A stretch of DNA of 64,000 bases, taken from contig JAFOLH010000006.1 of the NCBI GenBank assembly GCA_017419405.1, forward strand, positions 62,001-126,000, given 5' to 3'. Below, piece after piece: positions 8,478 through 16,376 of the stretch. The position numbers and the translations under genes were made by a program. Under the pieces are notes generated by a model that saw nothing but the letters and a program-made list of their open reading frames with translations, made no database searches and was not told the origin of the DNA. The stretch comes from Renibacterium sp. (GTDB lineage Bacteria > Actinomycetota > Actinomycetes > Actinomycetales > Micrococcaceae). Positions within the stretch are counted from its first letter, which is position 1, and every line of letters starts with the position of its first letter.

Positions 8478-9095
8478 TTACTGGTGCTTTTGGTAAAGGC
8501 CGTGTTTTCCGATGTACTGCACGACGCCGTCCGGCACCAGGTACCACACCGGCCTGGACGCGGCCACCCGGTCCCGGCAGTCCGTCGATGAAATCGCCAT
8601 CGCTGGCACCTCCAAAAGACTCACGTCCTTGCGTCCGGCATCGTCCAATACGTGCCCCGGCCGGGTGACCCCGACGAAGTGGGCCAATGACCAAAGCTCA
8701 TCACTATCTTTCCATGACATGATCTGAGCCATAGCGTCCGCGCCGGTGATGAAGAACAAATCCGCTTCCGGGCGCATCCGTTTCAGATCACGCAAGGTGT
8801 CGATCGTGTACGTCAGTCCCGGACGCTCGATGTCCACTCGGCTCACGGTGAACCGTGGATTCGCCGCAGTCGCGATCACGGTCATCAAGTACCGGTGCTC
8901 GGCTTCGCTGACTGACCGGTTTGCTTTTTGCCAGGGCTCCCCGGTCGGCACGAAGACCACCTCGTCGAGTTCGAACCGGGCCGCGACTTCGCTCGCCGCC
9001 ACCAAGTGGCCGTGGTGGATCGGGTCGAAGGTTCCGCCCATCACGCCCAGGCGCAGCCGGCGCTTTCCTGCGTCGGGACCTGCAGCCAGGCGCAC
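8478..9095 (-). CDS. nadD: Nicotinate-nucleotide adenylyltransferase NadD
   Basis: Transfers AMP from ATP to nicotinate mononucleotide to make deamido-NAD in NAD biosynthesis. The nucleotidyltransferase signature [11 protein letters not shown] is at residues about 20-30 and the second motif [10 protein letters not shown] near 175. The length of 205 residues is normal. The start is GTG 9095, four bases after the stop of the small membrane protein gene. It sits between proA and rsfS, an order common in actinobacteria. Confidence 0.96.
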   Translation of the reverse strand: MRLAAGPDAGKRRLRLGVMGGTFDPIHHGHLVAASEVAARFELDEVVFVPTGEPWQKANRSVSEAEHRYLMTVIATAANPRFTVSRVDIERPGLTYTIDTLRDLKRMRPEADLFFITGADAMAQIMSWKDSDELWSLAHFVGVTRPGHVLDDAGRKDVSLLEVPAMAISSTDCRDRVAASRPVWYLVPDGVVQYIGKHGLYQKHQ

Positions 9096-9099
9096 CTGC

Positions 9100-9348
9100 T
9101 CAGTGATTGGACGACGCCTTGAGCTCGCCGTGGTCGTGTTTGTTCGTGTGCTGGCGGTGCGGGTCCGGCTCTTCCTCGTGCGCTTCGTGGCGATTGCCGA
9201 GGTTCGTGAAGGACACCGTGATGAGCATCAGCAGCAACATGATCAGGAAAATGGACAGCCCGAACATCCAGTCCGGCATCCACAATGGCGCCCGTTCCTC
9301 AGTTTCACTGGCGGTGATCGCGGCGGCTCCGACGAGCTGGGTCAGCAT
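9100..9348 (-). CDS. Small single-pass membrane protein, unknown function
   Basis: An 82-residue protein with one strongly hydrophobic segment ([20 protein letters not shown], about residues 27-46) and a charged, His-rich C-terminal tail ([21 protein letters not shown]), which could bind metal or simply be acidic and basic. An AGGGAGA ribosome site precedes ATG 9348. It lies between proA and nadD and its stop is 4 bases before nadD. I do not recognise a family. Confidence 0.75.
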   Translation of the reverse strand: MLTQLVGAAAITASETEERAPLWMPDWMFGLSIFLIMLLLMLITVSFTNLGNRHEAHEEEPDPHRQHTNKHDHGELKASSNH

Positions 9349-9407
9349 TTCTCTCCCTGAGTGTTCAATCCTGGATCTTCTTCGGTATCGACTCCATGTT
9401 ACGCGGC

Positions 9408-10727
9408 TCAGCCGCGAACTTGGCCCTCGCCATGCACGATCCACTTGGTCGTGGTCAATTCAGCCAATCCCATCGGGCCCCTCGCGTGCAGTTTCTGGGT
9501 CGAAATGCCGACTTCGGCACCCAGTCCGAACTCGCCGCCGTCGGTGAACCGGGTTGAGGCATTCACGATCACCGCGGCCGAATCGACTTCGGCGACGAAC
9601 CGCTCGGTGTGCCCGAGGTCGTTGGACAGGATCGCCTCGGTGTGCCCAGTCGTCCAACGGCGGATGTGCCGGATCGCTTCGTCGAGCGAATCCACCATGC
9701 CGACCGCCAAATCCAAGTCCATGTATTCGGTGGCCCAGTCGGTGTCATCGGCAAGGCTGGCCTCGATGCCGGCCGGCAAGGCGGACATCACCCGCGCATC
9801 GACATGCAACCGCACCCCGGCTTCGGCCAAGGCGGTCAGCACCGGACCCAACGCCGGCGACGCCGAATGCACCAGCAGAGTCTCCACGGTGTTGCATACG
9901 CTCGGGCGTTGGGTTTTCGAATTCAGCAGGATCTCCACCGCCGAGCCGACCGGGGCCGATTCGTCGATGAAGATGTGCACATTGCCCTCCCCGGTTTCGA
10001 TCACCGGAACGGAGGAGTTGTTCACCACCGTCTGGATCAGTTCCCGGCCGCCCCGGGGAATCAAGACGTCGACTCGGCCGCGGGCGCGCATCAAGACGGC
10101 ACCGCCTTCCCGGCCGTAGGCATCTACGCTCTGCACGGCGTCGGCCGGCAAGCCGACCTGCTCGAGCGCATCCCGGATCACATTCAGCAAAGCCAGGTTG
10201 GTCTGCGCCACCGCACTGCCGCCGCGCAGGATCACGGCGTTGCCGCTTTTGAGCGCCAAACCGGCGATGTCGATGGTCACGTTGGGGCGCGCCTCGTAGA
10301 TCGCAGCAACCACGCCCATCGGCACGCTGACCTGGCGCAACCGCAACCCATTGGGCAGGGTCTGGCCGCGGACCACGGTACCGACCGGGTCCGGAAGCGC
10401 GGCGAGGCCCGCCAACGCGGCCGCCAATTTGGCAATCCGTTCGGTGTTGAGCGACATCCGGTCCAATAAGGCCGCCGAGGTGCCGGATTCCCGGGCCGCG
10501 GCGATGTCGACCGCATTGGCGGCGAGCACCCGATCCTGCTGGGCCAGCAACTCCGCGCCGATCGCCAGCAACGCCCGGTCTTTCCAAGCCCGGGTGGCTC
10601 GGGCCAGCTTCCGCGACGCCGCGCGGGCCCGGTCCGCGATCGCGAATACCGCGTCCTCCACCGGCTGCGGCTCCCGGCTGCCGGCGTCGGCCTCGTAGGC
10701 GGCTGCTGAGTCGATCAAATCCGTCAT
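9408..10727 (-). CDS. proA: Gamma-glutamyl phosphate reductase ProA
   Basis: Reduces gamma-glutamyl phosphate with NADPH to glutamate-5-semialdehyde, the second step of proline synthesis. The aldehyde-dehydrogenase-type active cysteine is in TQRPSVCNTVETLL, with the family segments EARPNVTIDIAGLALKSGN and IPRGGRELI. It is 439 residues long, including a longer N-terminus than E. coli ProA. It lies 182 bases downstream of proB, and a TAGACT hexamer ends six bases before its ATG, so it may also have its own near-leaderless promoter. Confidence 0.96.
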   Translation of the reverse strand: MTDLIDSAAAYEADAGSREPQPVEDAVFAIADRARAASRKLARATRAWKDRALLAIGAELLAQQDRVLAANAVDIAAARESGTSAALLDRMSLNTERIAKLAAALAGLAALPDPVGTVVRGQTLPNGLRLRQVSVPMGVVAAIYEARPNVTIDIAGLALKSGNAVILRGGSAVAQTNLALLNVIRDALEQVGLPADAVQSVDAYGREGGAVLMRARGRVDVLIPRGGRELIQTVVNNSSVPVIETGEGNVHIFIDESAPVGSAVEILLNSKTQRPSVCNTVETLLVHSASPALGPVLTALAEAGVRLHVDARVMSALPAGIEASLADDTDWATEYMDLDLAVGMVDSLDEAIRHIRRWTTGHTEAILSNDLGHTERFVAEVDSAAVIVNASTRFTDGGEFGLGAEVGISTQKLHARGPMGLAELTTTKWIVHGEGQVRG

Positions 10728-10909
10728 CCCCCAAGTCTAGCCCGGCGTCATCGGCAACCGTCGAGGCTGCCGATCGTTTCCCGGATGGCGTCCGACATGA
10801 ACCACTTGGGCGCAGTTGGGCAGGGTCTTGGGCTCAGGCACCCGGCTCAACTGCTGCCAAGTCGATGCATCGTCGGGTCTTTCGACGAAGACCGCCTGCG
10901 GCGGGCGTC

Positions 10910-12064
10910 CTAGAGCAGCACCAGATCATCCACATGCACTACCGCGCGCACGTATTCCCGGCCCAACTCGTCAGCCAGATCTTTGGTTTTCCGGCCCAAC
11001 ATGACCGGCAGCTCCGCGGCATCGTAGTTGACCAGGCCGTGCGCGAACGGCCGACCGCCGAGGTCCGCCAGCTCGACCGCGTCACCGGCCTCGAAATTTC
11101 CGGAGACCGCTTTGATTCCGGCCGGCAGCAACGACTTGTGCCGTTCCCGGATCGCCCGGACCGCACCGTCGTCGAGCGTCAGCCGGCCGTGCGTGCTCGC
11201 CAGGTGCGCCAGCCACAAAAGCCGAATCGGCCGCCGCTCGCCATGCAGGCTGAACCAGGTTCCGACGTCGTGCCCGGCCAACGCGGCAGCCGCGTTGGCT
11301 GCCGAAGTCACCAGAGCAGGCGTGCCGAATCCAGCCGCAATGGATGCCGCCTGAATCTTGGTCGCCATGCCTCCGGTGCCAACCCCGGCAGCTCCGGTCG
11401 AACCGATTCTGATGCCGCTCAGATCTTGCGGTCCGCCAATGTGTTCGATCCGCTGGGCGCCTTGGGCCGGCGGCCCGTCATACACCGCATCCACGTCCGA
11501 GAGCAGGATCATCGCATCGGCTTTGACCAGATGCGCCACCAATGCGGCCAACCGGTCATTGTCGCCGAACCGGATCTCGTGCGTTGCCACCGTGTCGTTT
11601 TCATTGACGATCGGCAGCACTCCGAGATGCAACAGCCGTTCCAAAGCCCGGTAGGCATTGGCATACTGGGTTCGCCTGGTGAGGTCTTCCGCAGTGAGCA
11701 GCACCTGGCTGACCGTGATGCCGTGCGCGCCGAAAGCCGCACCGTACCTGGCCATCAAGAGGCTCTGCCCGACACTGGCTGCCGATTGTTGCGTCGCCAG
11801 GTCTTTGGGCCGCCGGCCCAGCCCCAGCGGGGCCAGCCCTGCCGCGATCGCGCCCGAGGAGACCAGGATGATCTCAGTGCCCTGGTTCCGCCGGGCTGCC
11901 AGCACGTCGACCAGATTCGTCAGTGCCTGCTCGGAAATCCCGCCGCTCACCGACGTCAACGAGGACGAGCCGACCTTGACCACGATCCGCGAAGCGGCGG
12001 CGAGCAGACCGCGCCCTAACGGCGCGCCGGAATCCAACTGCGGATCGACCCGGTCAGAGCGCAT
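10910..12064 (-). CDS. proB: Glutamate 5-kinase ProB
   Basis: Phosphorylates glutamate to gamma-glutamyl phosphate, committing it to proline synthesis. The amino-acid-kinase domain (about residues 20-260) shows [29 protein letters not shown] and [13 protein letters not shown]-terminal PUA domain follows (residues about 290-375), as in E. coli ProB, where the kinase domain carries proline feedback. The start ATG at 12064 overlaps the end of obgE by 11 bases, so translation is probably coupled; longer readings would run through obgE in another frame. Confidence 0.95.
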   Translation of the reverse strand: MRSDRVDPQLDSGAPLGRGLLAAASRIVVKVGSSSLTSVSGGISEQALTNLVDVLAARRNQGTEIILVSSGAIAAGLAPLGLGRRPKDLATQQSAASVGQSLLMARYGAAFGAHGITVSQVLLTAEDLTRRTQYANAYRALERLLHLGVLPIVNENDTVATHEIRFGDNDRLAALVAHLVKADAMILLSDVDAVYDGPPAQGAQRIEHIGGPQDLSGIRIGSTGAAGVGTGGMATKIQAASIAAGFGTPALVTSAANAAAALAGHDVGTWFSLHGERRPIRLLWLAHLASTHGRLTLDDGAVRAIRERHKSLLPAGIKAVSGNFEAGDAVELADLGGRPFAHGLVNYDAAELPVMLGRKTKDLADELGREYVRAVVHVDDLVLL

Positions 12065-13673
12065 CGCCGTGGTCCGTGCTGCGTTCGGGCTCGGTTTCGG
12101 CTTCGCGGGCCGCCCGAGCTTCGGCAGCGCGCCGGGCCGCAACCGATTCGGTCCAGATCCCGGCTTTCCGCTCCGCTTCCAACTCCGCCCGGGCAGCCGA
12201 CTTCGCGTCCCGGCGTTCCTGGTATTCCTCGCGTTTCTGCGAGCGGGTGGGCCGGTCGCCCAAGTCCGCGAAACGCGGGTCGGTGCCACGCGGTCCGCTG
12301 AGCAGCTCGGCTCCGGCCATCATCGTAGGTTCCCAATCGAAGACCACGGCATTCTCGCCGTCCTCGCCGATCACCACCGTGTCCCCGGGTTTGGCGCCCT
12401 GTTTGAACAGGCCGTCCTCGACACCGAGCTTGTTCAACCGCTCGGCCAAATAGCCGATCGCTTCTTCGTTCGTGAAGTCGGTCTGCTTCACCCAGCGCTC
12501 CGGCTTGGCCCCGAGCACCCGGAACAACGGCTCCAAGTTGCGTTCTTCGGAGCGGATGGTGAATTCCTTGCGGTTGACCGCCCGCGGTTTGAGCACCACC
12601 GGCGTGACCTTGGCGCTGACCACGGCCGCGCGCTTGCGCGCTTCCAGCACGAGTTCCGCCATCGCGAAGGAAAGCTGGCGCAGGCCTTCATGCGAAGCCG
12701 CGGAAACGTCGAAGACCCGGTATCCGCGTTCTTCCAGCTCGGTGCGGACGAATTCCGCCATGTCCTTGCCGTCTGAGGTGTCCACCTTGTTCAAGGCCAC
12801 CAATTTGGGCCGCTCGTTGAGCGGCACGACCTCGCCGTCCACCCCGGCGTAGCTCATGTCGACCGCGTACTTCTCCAGTTCCGCCTCGATGATCGCCAGG
12901 TCGCTGAGCGGATCCCGGTCGGATTCCAGCGTGGCGGTATCGAGCACGTGCACCAGCGCAGCGCAGCGCTCGACATGGCGCAAAAAGTCGTGGCCCAAGC
13001 CTTTGCCTTCGCTGGCGCCTTCGATCAGACCGGGCACGTCCGCGATCGTGAAGCGCACTTCTCCGGCCTCCACCACGCCGAGGTTGGGGATCAAGGTGGT
13101 GAACGGATAGTCCGCGATCTTGGGCCGGGCGGCGCTCATCGCCGCGATCAGGCTCGATTTGCCGGCGGAGGGGAACCCCACCAAGGCGATATCGGCGATC
13201 GACTTCAGCTCCAGGACGATGTCCGATGCATCACCGGGCACGCCGAGCAGCGCGAAACCGGGCGCCCGGCGTTTCTGCGAAGAGAGCGAGGCGTTGCCCA
13301 AGCCGCCCTGGCCGCCGGACGCGGCGACGAATTCGGTGCCCTCGCCGACCAGATCGGCCAGCACCTCACCGCTTTTGGTCTTCACTACGGTGCCGTCCGG
13401 GACCGGCAGGATCAGGGTCTCCCCTTGTTTGCCGCCCCGCCAATCGCCCATTCCGGGGCCGCCGTTTCCAGCATGCCGGTGCGGTGCATGGTGGTAATCG
13501 AGCAGCGTGGTCGTCTGATGCGAAACCCGCAGGATGACGTTTCCGCCGTCTCCGCCATTGCCGCCGTCGGGCCCGCCCAAAGGCTTGAACTTCTCCCGTT
13601 TGACCGAGACGCAACCGTGCCCGCCGGAACCGCCTGAGACGTGGAGCACCACTCGGTCAACAAAGCTTGCCAT
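12054..13673 (-). CDS. obgE: Obg/CgtA GTPase
   Basis: Essential ribosome-associated GTPase needed for 50S assembly and stress control. The glycine-rich Obg fold covers residues about 1-160 ([28 protein letters not shown]). The G domain follows with P-loop [16 protein letters not shown] and NKVD, and a C-terminal OCT domain lies near 350-430. The 539-residue length includes an acidic and basic C-terminal tail (about residues 470-539) that many actinobacterial Obg proteins carry. AAGGAG precedes the ATG. It follows rplU-rpmA and overlaps proB. Confidence 0.96.
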   Translation of the reverse strand: MASFVDRVVLHVSGGSGGHGCVSVKREKFKPLGGPDGGNGGDGGNVILRVSHQTTTLLDYHHAPHRHAGNGGPGMGDWRGGKQGETLILPVPDGTVVKTKSGEVLADLVGEGTEFVAASGGQGGLGNASLSSQKRRAPGFALLGVPGDASDIVLELKSIADIALVGFPSAGKSSLIAAMSAARPKIADYPFTTLIPNLGVVEAGEVRFTIADVPGLIEGASEGKGLGHDFLRHVERCAALVHVLDTATLESDRDPLSDLAIIEAELEKYAVDMSYAGVDGEVVPLNERPKLVALNKVDTSDGKDMAEFVRTELEERGYRVFDVSAASHEGLRQLSFAMAELVLEARKRAAVVSAKVTPVVLKPRAVNRKEFTIRSEERNLEPLFRVLGAKPERWVKQTDFTNEEAIGYLAERLNKLGVEDGLFKQGAKPGDTVVIGEDGENAVVFDWEPTMMAGAELLSGPRGTDPRFADLGDRPTRSQKREEYQERRDAKSAARAELEAERKAGIWTESVAARRAAEARAAREAETEPERSTDHGDAL

Positions 13674-13727
13674 GGTGATCTCCTTGGTTCCGGGACTGAA
13701 ACTATTCTAAATGCCTGTTAAAACAAC

Positions 13728-13757
13728 GGTGGAGCGAGCCGTTCGGCTCGCTCCACC
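13728..13757 (-). terminator. Terminator hairpin after rplU-rpmA
   Basis: A perfect 13-bp stem (GGTGGAGCGAGCC at 13728-13740 with its complement at 13745-13757) and a 4-base loop. On the minus strand it is followed by GTTGTTTT. It lies 18 bases past the rpmA stop and about 55 bases before obgE, so it separates or attenuates transcription between the ribosomal-protein genes and obgE. Confidence 0.8.
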
Positions 13758-13775
13758 GCGAAGAACTCTTCGGTA

Positions 13776-14039
13776 CTACTCGGCTGCAGCAGCAACCACG
13801 ATGTTCACCACGCGGCGTCCACCGCGTGCGCCGAACTCGACTGCACCGGCTTCCAGGGCGAACAGGGTGTCGTCCTTGCCGCGGCCAACGCCTGCGCCGG
13901 GGTGGAAGTGGGTGCCGCGCTGGCGGACGATGATTTCGCCGGCCTTGACGACCTGGCCGCCGAAGCGCTTCACGCCCAGGTACTGAGCGTTGGAATCACG
14001 ACCGTTGCGAGTGGAACTCGCGCCCTTTTTATGTGCCAT
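13776..14039 (-). CDS. rpmA: 50S ribosomal protein L27
   Basis: An 87-residue large-subunit protein close to the peptidyl-transferase centre. [22 protein letters not shown] at the start, [11 protein letters not shown] and [11 protein letters not shown] are the family signature. It starts at residue 1 with the usual MAHKK, so no protease-cleaved N-terminal extension of the Firmicutes kind is present. It forms an operon with rplU, 38 bases upstream. Confidence 0.98.
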   Translation of the reverse strand: MAHKKGASSTRNGRDSNAQYLGVKRFGGQVVKAGEIIVRQRGTHFHPGAGVGRGKDDTLFALEAGAVEFGARGGRRVVNIVVAAAAE

Positions 14040-14077
14040 TTTCCTTGACCTGCCTTAATTCTTCGATGCCGTCGGGG

Positions 14078-14386
14078 TTACGCGATGGAGGTGACTTTGA
14101 CCTTGGTCAGCGACTGGCGGTGGCCCTGGCGCTTCTTGTAACCGGTCTTGTTCTTGAACTTCTGGATGACGATCTTCGGACCACGGAGGTCTTCGAGGAT
14201 TTCAGCCTTGACCTTGATCTTGGCCAGGTCCTTGGCATCGGAGGTGATTTTCTCACCATCGACCAGGAGCACGGCAGGCAACTCAATGGTGCTGCCGACT
14301 CCACCGGGGACGCGGTTCAGGGTCACGAAGTCTCCGACGGAAACCTTCTCTTGGCGGCCGCCTGCGCGGACAATCGCGTACACCAC
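14078..14386 (-). CDS. rplU: 50S ribosomal protein L21
   Basis: A 102-residue 23S rRNA-binding protein of the large subunit. Recognised from [14 protein letters not shown] at the start and [15 protein letters not shown] near the end. Two GTG codons in tandem (14386, 14383) and a third at 14398 are possible starts; I chose 14386 because relatives begin [10 protein letters not shown]. It leads the rplU-rpmA operon and is preceded by a long untranslated leader from the promoter at 14556-14585. Confidence 0.97.
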   Translation of the reverse strand: MVYAIVRAGGRQEKVSVGDFVTLNRVPGGVGSTIELPAVLLVDGEKITSDAKDLAKIKVKAEILEDLRGPKIVIQKFKNKTGYKKRQGHRQSLTKVKVTSIA

Positions 14387-14585
14387 TGGGTAACTCACTT
14401 CTCTCGACGTTTAAAAACTAAAGTTTGCGTGCGGATACTGTTCACGGATGTTCCCAGGATCTGCTTGTGCCACTCGCCGAGGGAATCTGAGCATCTTCGC
14501 GGTGATGTTCACTGCGAAAGACGCGACCCAATAACGGCGTATGCACCGACAGTCCAGAATACGCCATAGGACGTTCACACCGCAA
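14387..14585 (-). promoter_or_regulatory. rplU promoter and long 5' leader
   Basis: On the minus strand, TTGCGG (14585-14580) and TATTCT (14561-14556) are separated by 18 bases and form a plausible sigma-70-type promoter. Transcription from there would leave a leader of about 160 bases before rplU. I see no small gene in it. Leaders of this length on ribosomal-protein operons can hold autoregulatory structures, but I could not recognise a known one. Confidence 0.45.
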
Positions 14586-14656
14586 ATGCACGGCTCCTGG
14601 CCGACGGAATAGTCCCCGGCCCGAGTGGCTTGCACGGCTAACCGTGCCTGTCCATA

Positions 14657-16171
14657 CTACCGGCCGCTTCCGGCCTGACCAAGCGCGGCGCGCGGCGCGT
14701 CGAAGAATTCCAGCTCGTACTGGCTCGCGGCCTGGAACGCCTGCCACATCAGCTCGCGTTCTGCGCCGTCGACCCGGGCCGCGGCCATGGCCGCGAATTC
14801 GATCGCCTGTTCGGTCGCAGCGGCGAACTCCTCATCGGCATAGGTGTCCAGCCAGGCCCCGTAAGGATGCGGGTCGATCAGGCTGCGCGAGGCCGCCAGC
14901 TCTTTGCCGGCCCAGGAATACAGCCAGTAGCAAGGCAGCACAGCCGCAACCAGGACCGCATAGCTGCTGCCACTGGCTGCCAACAAATGGTCCACGTACT
15001 TTTTCGTGACCGGGCCCTCCAACAGCGAGGCGGGGTGCTTTTGCAACCAGGTGCGGTGCAACTCGGCCTCGACATCCAGGCAATTCGCCGCGCCGCGCGC
15101 CCAGAACGCCTGTTGCCGTTCATCGGGAGCCAAGGCACTGGCCCTGGCCAGCGCCCGGGAATAGCCGTTCAGATAGCGGGCGTCCTGCGCCAGATAGTAG
15201 GAGAATTCCGGCTCCGGAAGCGTCCCGGCAGCGAGTCCCCGGATGAAAGGCAACTCCAGGATGCCGGCCCGGATCGGTTCGATCCGGCGCCACCAGTCGT
15301 CGGTCACCGGCGCCGGGTGCCAACGGTGGAAGTGGTGCACCGGCCCGAGCCCGCTGCCCACGCGCAGCTCCGCGCCCCGGGCCACCGCCGCATGCAACCA
15401 GTCTTTCGCCTCGGCCAAACTCTGCGCCCAATCGCCGTTGCGCGCCTGGCAGGTGGCGATCGCCGCGGAAAACGAACAGCCGGTGCCGTGCGTGTTGGAA
15501 GTCTGCAGCCTGGGCAGCTCGACCACCACCGGCTGCTCCCCCGGCACCAGCAGTGCGTCCCGTGCCGGCCCGGCGCTCAGGTGACCGCCCTTGAGCAGCA
15601 CCCGGGTCTGCTGGGCGTCCGCCAATTGCTGCGCCATGCGCAGGGCCGCAGCCCAGTCGCCCGGCTCCGCTTCGCCCATCAGCACGCCGAGTTCCGGAAG
15701 GTTGGGCGTCACCAGATCCGCCAAGTGGACCAGCTCGCGCAAAGCTTCCTCGGCCTCGGCGTCGAGCAGCCGGTCCCCGCTGGAGGCGACCATCACCGGG
15801 TCCAGCACGATGACCGGCGGGCGGTGTTCGCGCAACCAATCGCGGACCACGCCGATCACTTGGGAATCGGCCAGCATGCCGATCTTCACCGCATCCAGTT
15901 CGATATCATCGCTGATCGCCTGCAATTGGCTGCGCAGGAACTCCGCCGGCGGCACGTGCACGGCACGGACTCCGTGCGTGTTTTGCGCAGTCAAAGCGGT
16001 GATCGCGGCCATGCCGTAGCCGCCGAGCGCCGAAATGCTCTTCAGATCCGCTTGGATTCCGGCACCGCCGGAAGGGTCCGAACCGGCGATCGACAAGATT
16101 CGCGGAATCCCGGTGGCAACCGGTGAATCCGTTGCGGTAGGAGTGGGCAACGCGGCAGCAGAAACAACCAT
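14657..16171 (-). CDS. thiD: Bifunctional ThiD-TenA fusion (HMP/HMP-P kinase and TenA-type aminopyrimidine hydrolase)
   Basis: A 504-residue fusion in thiamine metabolism. The N-terminal ThiD part (about 22-270) phosphorylates hydroxymethylpyrimidine and its phosphate: ILSIAGSDPSGGAGIQADLK, NTHGV, DPVMVASSG and NTHGTGCSFSAAIA. The C-terminal TenA/THI-4 part (about 285-500) shows FSYYLAQDARYL, a CLDVEAELH segment, PCYWLYSWAGKEL with a likely catalytic Cys, and a final YELEFFD helix; this domain salvages degraded thiamine pyrimidines. The ATG sits at the 3' edge of a TPP riboswitch, and the GGAGGG ribosome site is inside the aptamer, so thiamine pyrophosphate should shut off translation. Confidence 0.95.
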   Translation of the reverse strand: MVVSAAALPTPTATDSPVATGIPRILSIAGSDPSGGAGIQADLKSISALGGYGMAAITALTAQNTHGVRAVHVPPAEFLRSQLQAISDDIELDAVKIGMLADSQVIGVVRDWLREHRPPVIVLDPVMVASSGDRLLDAEAEEALRELVHLADLVTPNLPELGVLMGEAEPGDWAAALRMAQQLADAQQTRVLLKGGHLSAGPARDALLVPGEQPVVVELPRLQTSNTHGTGCSFSAAIATCQARNGDWAQSLAEAKDWLHAAVARGAELRVGSGLGPVHHFHRWHPAPVTDDWWRRIEPIRAGILELPFIRGLAAGTLPEPEFSYYLAQDARYLNGYSRALARASALAPDERQQAFWARGAANCLDVEAELHRTWLQKHPASLLEGPVTKKYVDHLLAASGSSYAVLVAAVLPCYWLYSWAGKELAASRSLIDPHPYGAWLDTYADEEFAAATEQAIEFAAMAAARVDGAERELMWQAFQAASQYELEFFDAPRAALGQAGSGR

Positions 16172-16254
16172 GACATCCCTCCGCCGGAATTAACCGGACA
16201 GGTTCAACGGGTATCTGATCTCAGCCGGCCCTGCTGGCCTGGCACCCCGTGTCA
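16172..16254 (-). ncRNA. TPP (THI-box) riboswitch
   Basis: The minus strand carries the conserved THI elements in order: ACACGGGGTGCC, GGCTGAGA, ACCCGTTGAACCTG, TCCGGTTAA and GGCGGAGGGATGTC. The closing helix pairs TGACA (16254-16250) with TGTCA (16175-16171), and the last base of that strand is the A of the thiD-tenA start codon. GGAGGG within the aptamer is also the ribosome-binding site. Ligand binding should therefore hide the start directly, without a separate expression platform. Confidence 0.95.
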
Positions 16255-16276
16255 GGTATTCAGCCTACCGGTTTCA

Positions 16277-16338
16277 GAGAGCAAGATGGCTTCGGGTTAG
16301 CAAGAAAACCTGCTCTCCTGCTAACCCGAAGCCATCTT
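16277..16338. repeat. 20-bp perfect inverted repeat interlocked with a second 7-bp pair, downstream of rne
   Basis: AAGATGGCTTCGGGTTAGCA (16283-16302) is perfectly complementary to 16319-16338 across a 16-base loop. A second pair, GAGAGCA (16277-16283) with TGCTCTC (16311-16317), overlaps it in A-B-A'-B' order, the layout of a pseudoknot or of two alternative folds. It lies between the rne stop and the TPP riboswitch. No U-tract follows on the minus strand, so it is not a classical terminator although it may act as one. Confidence 0.8.
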
Positions 16339-16376
16339 CTATCGCGTGCGGCTCCGCGAAGCGCGCCGCCGCAGAA

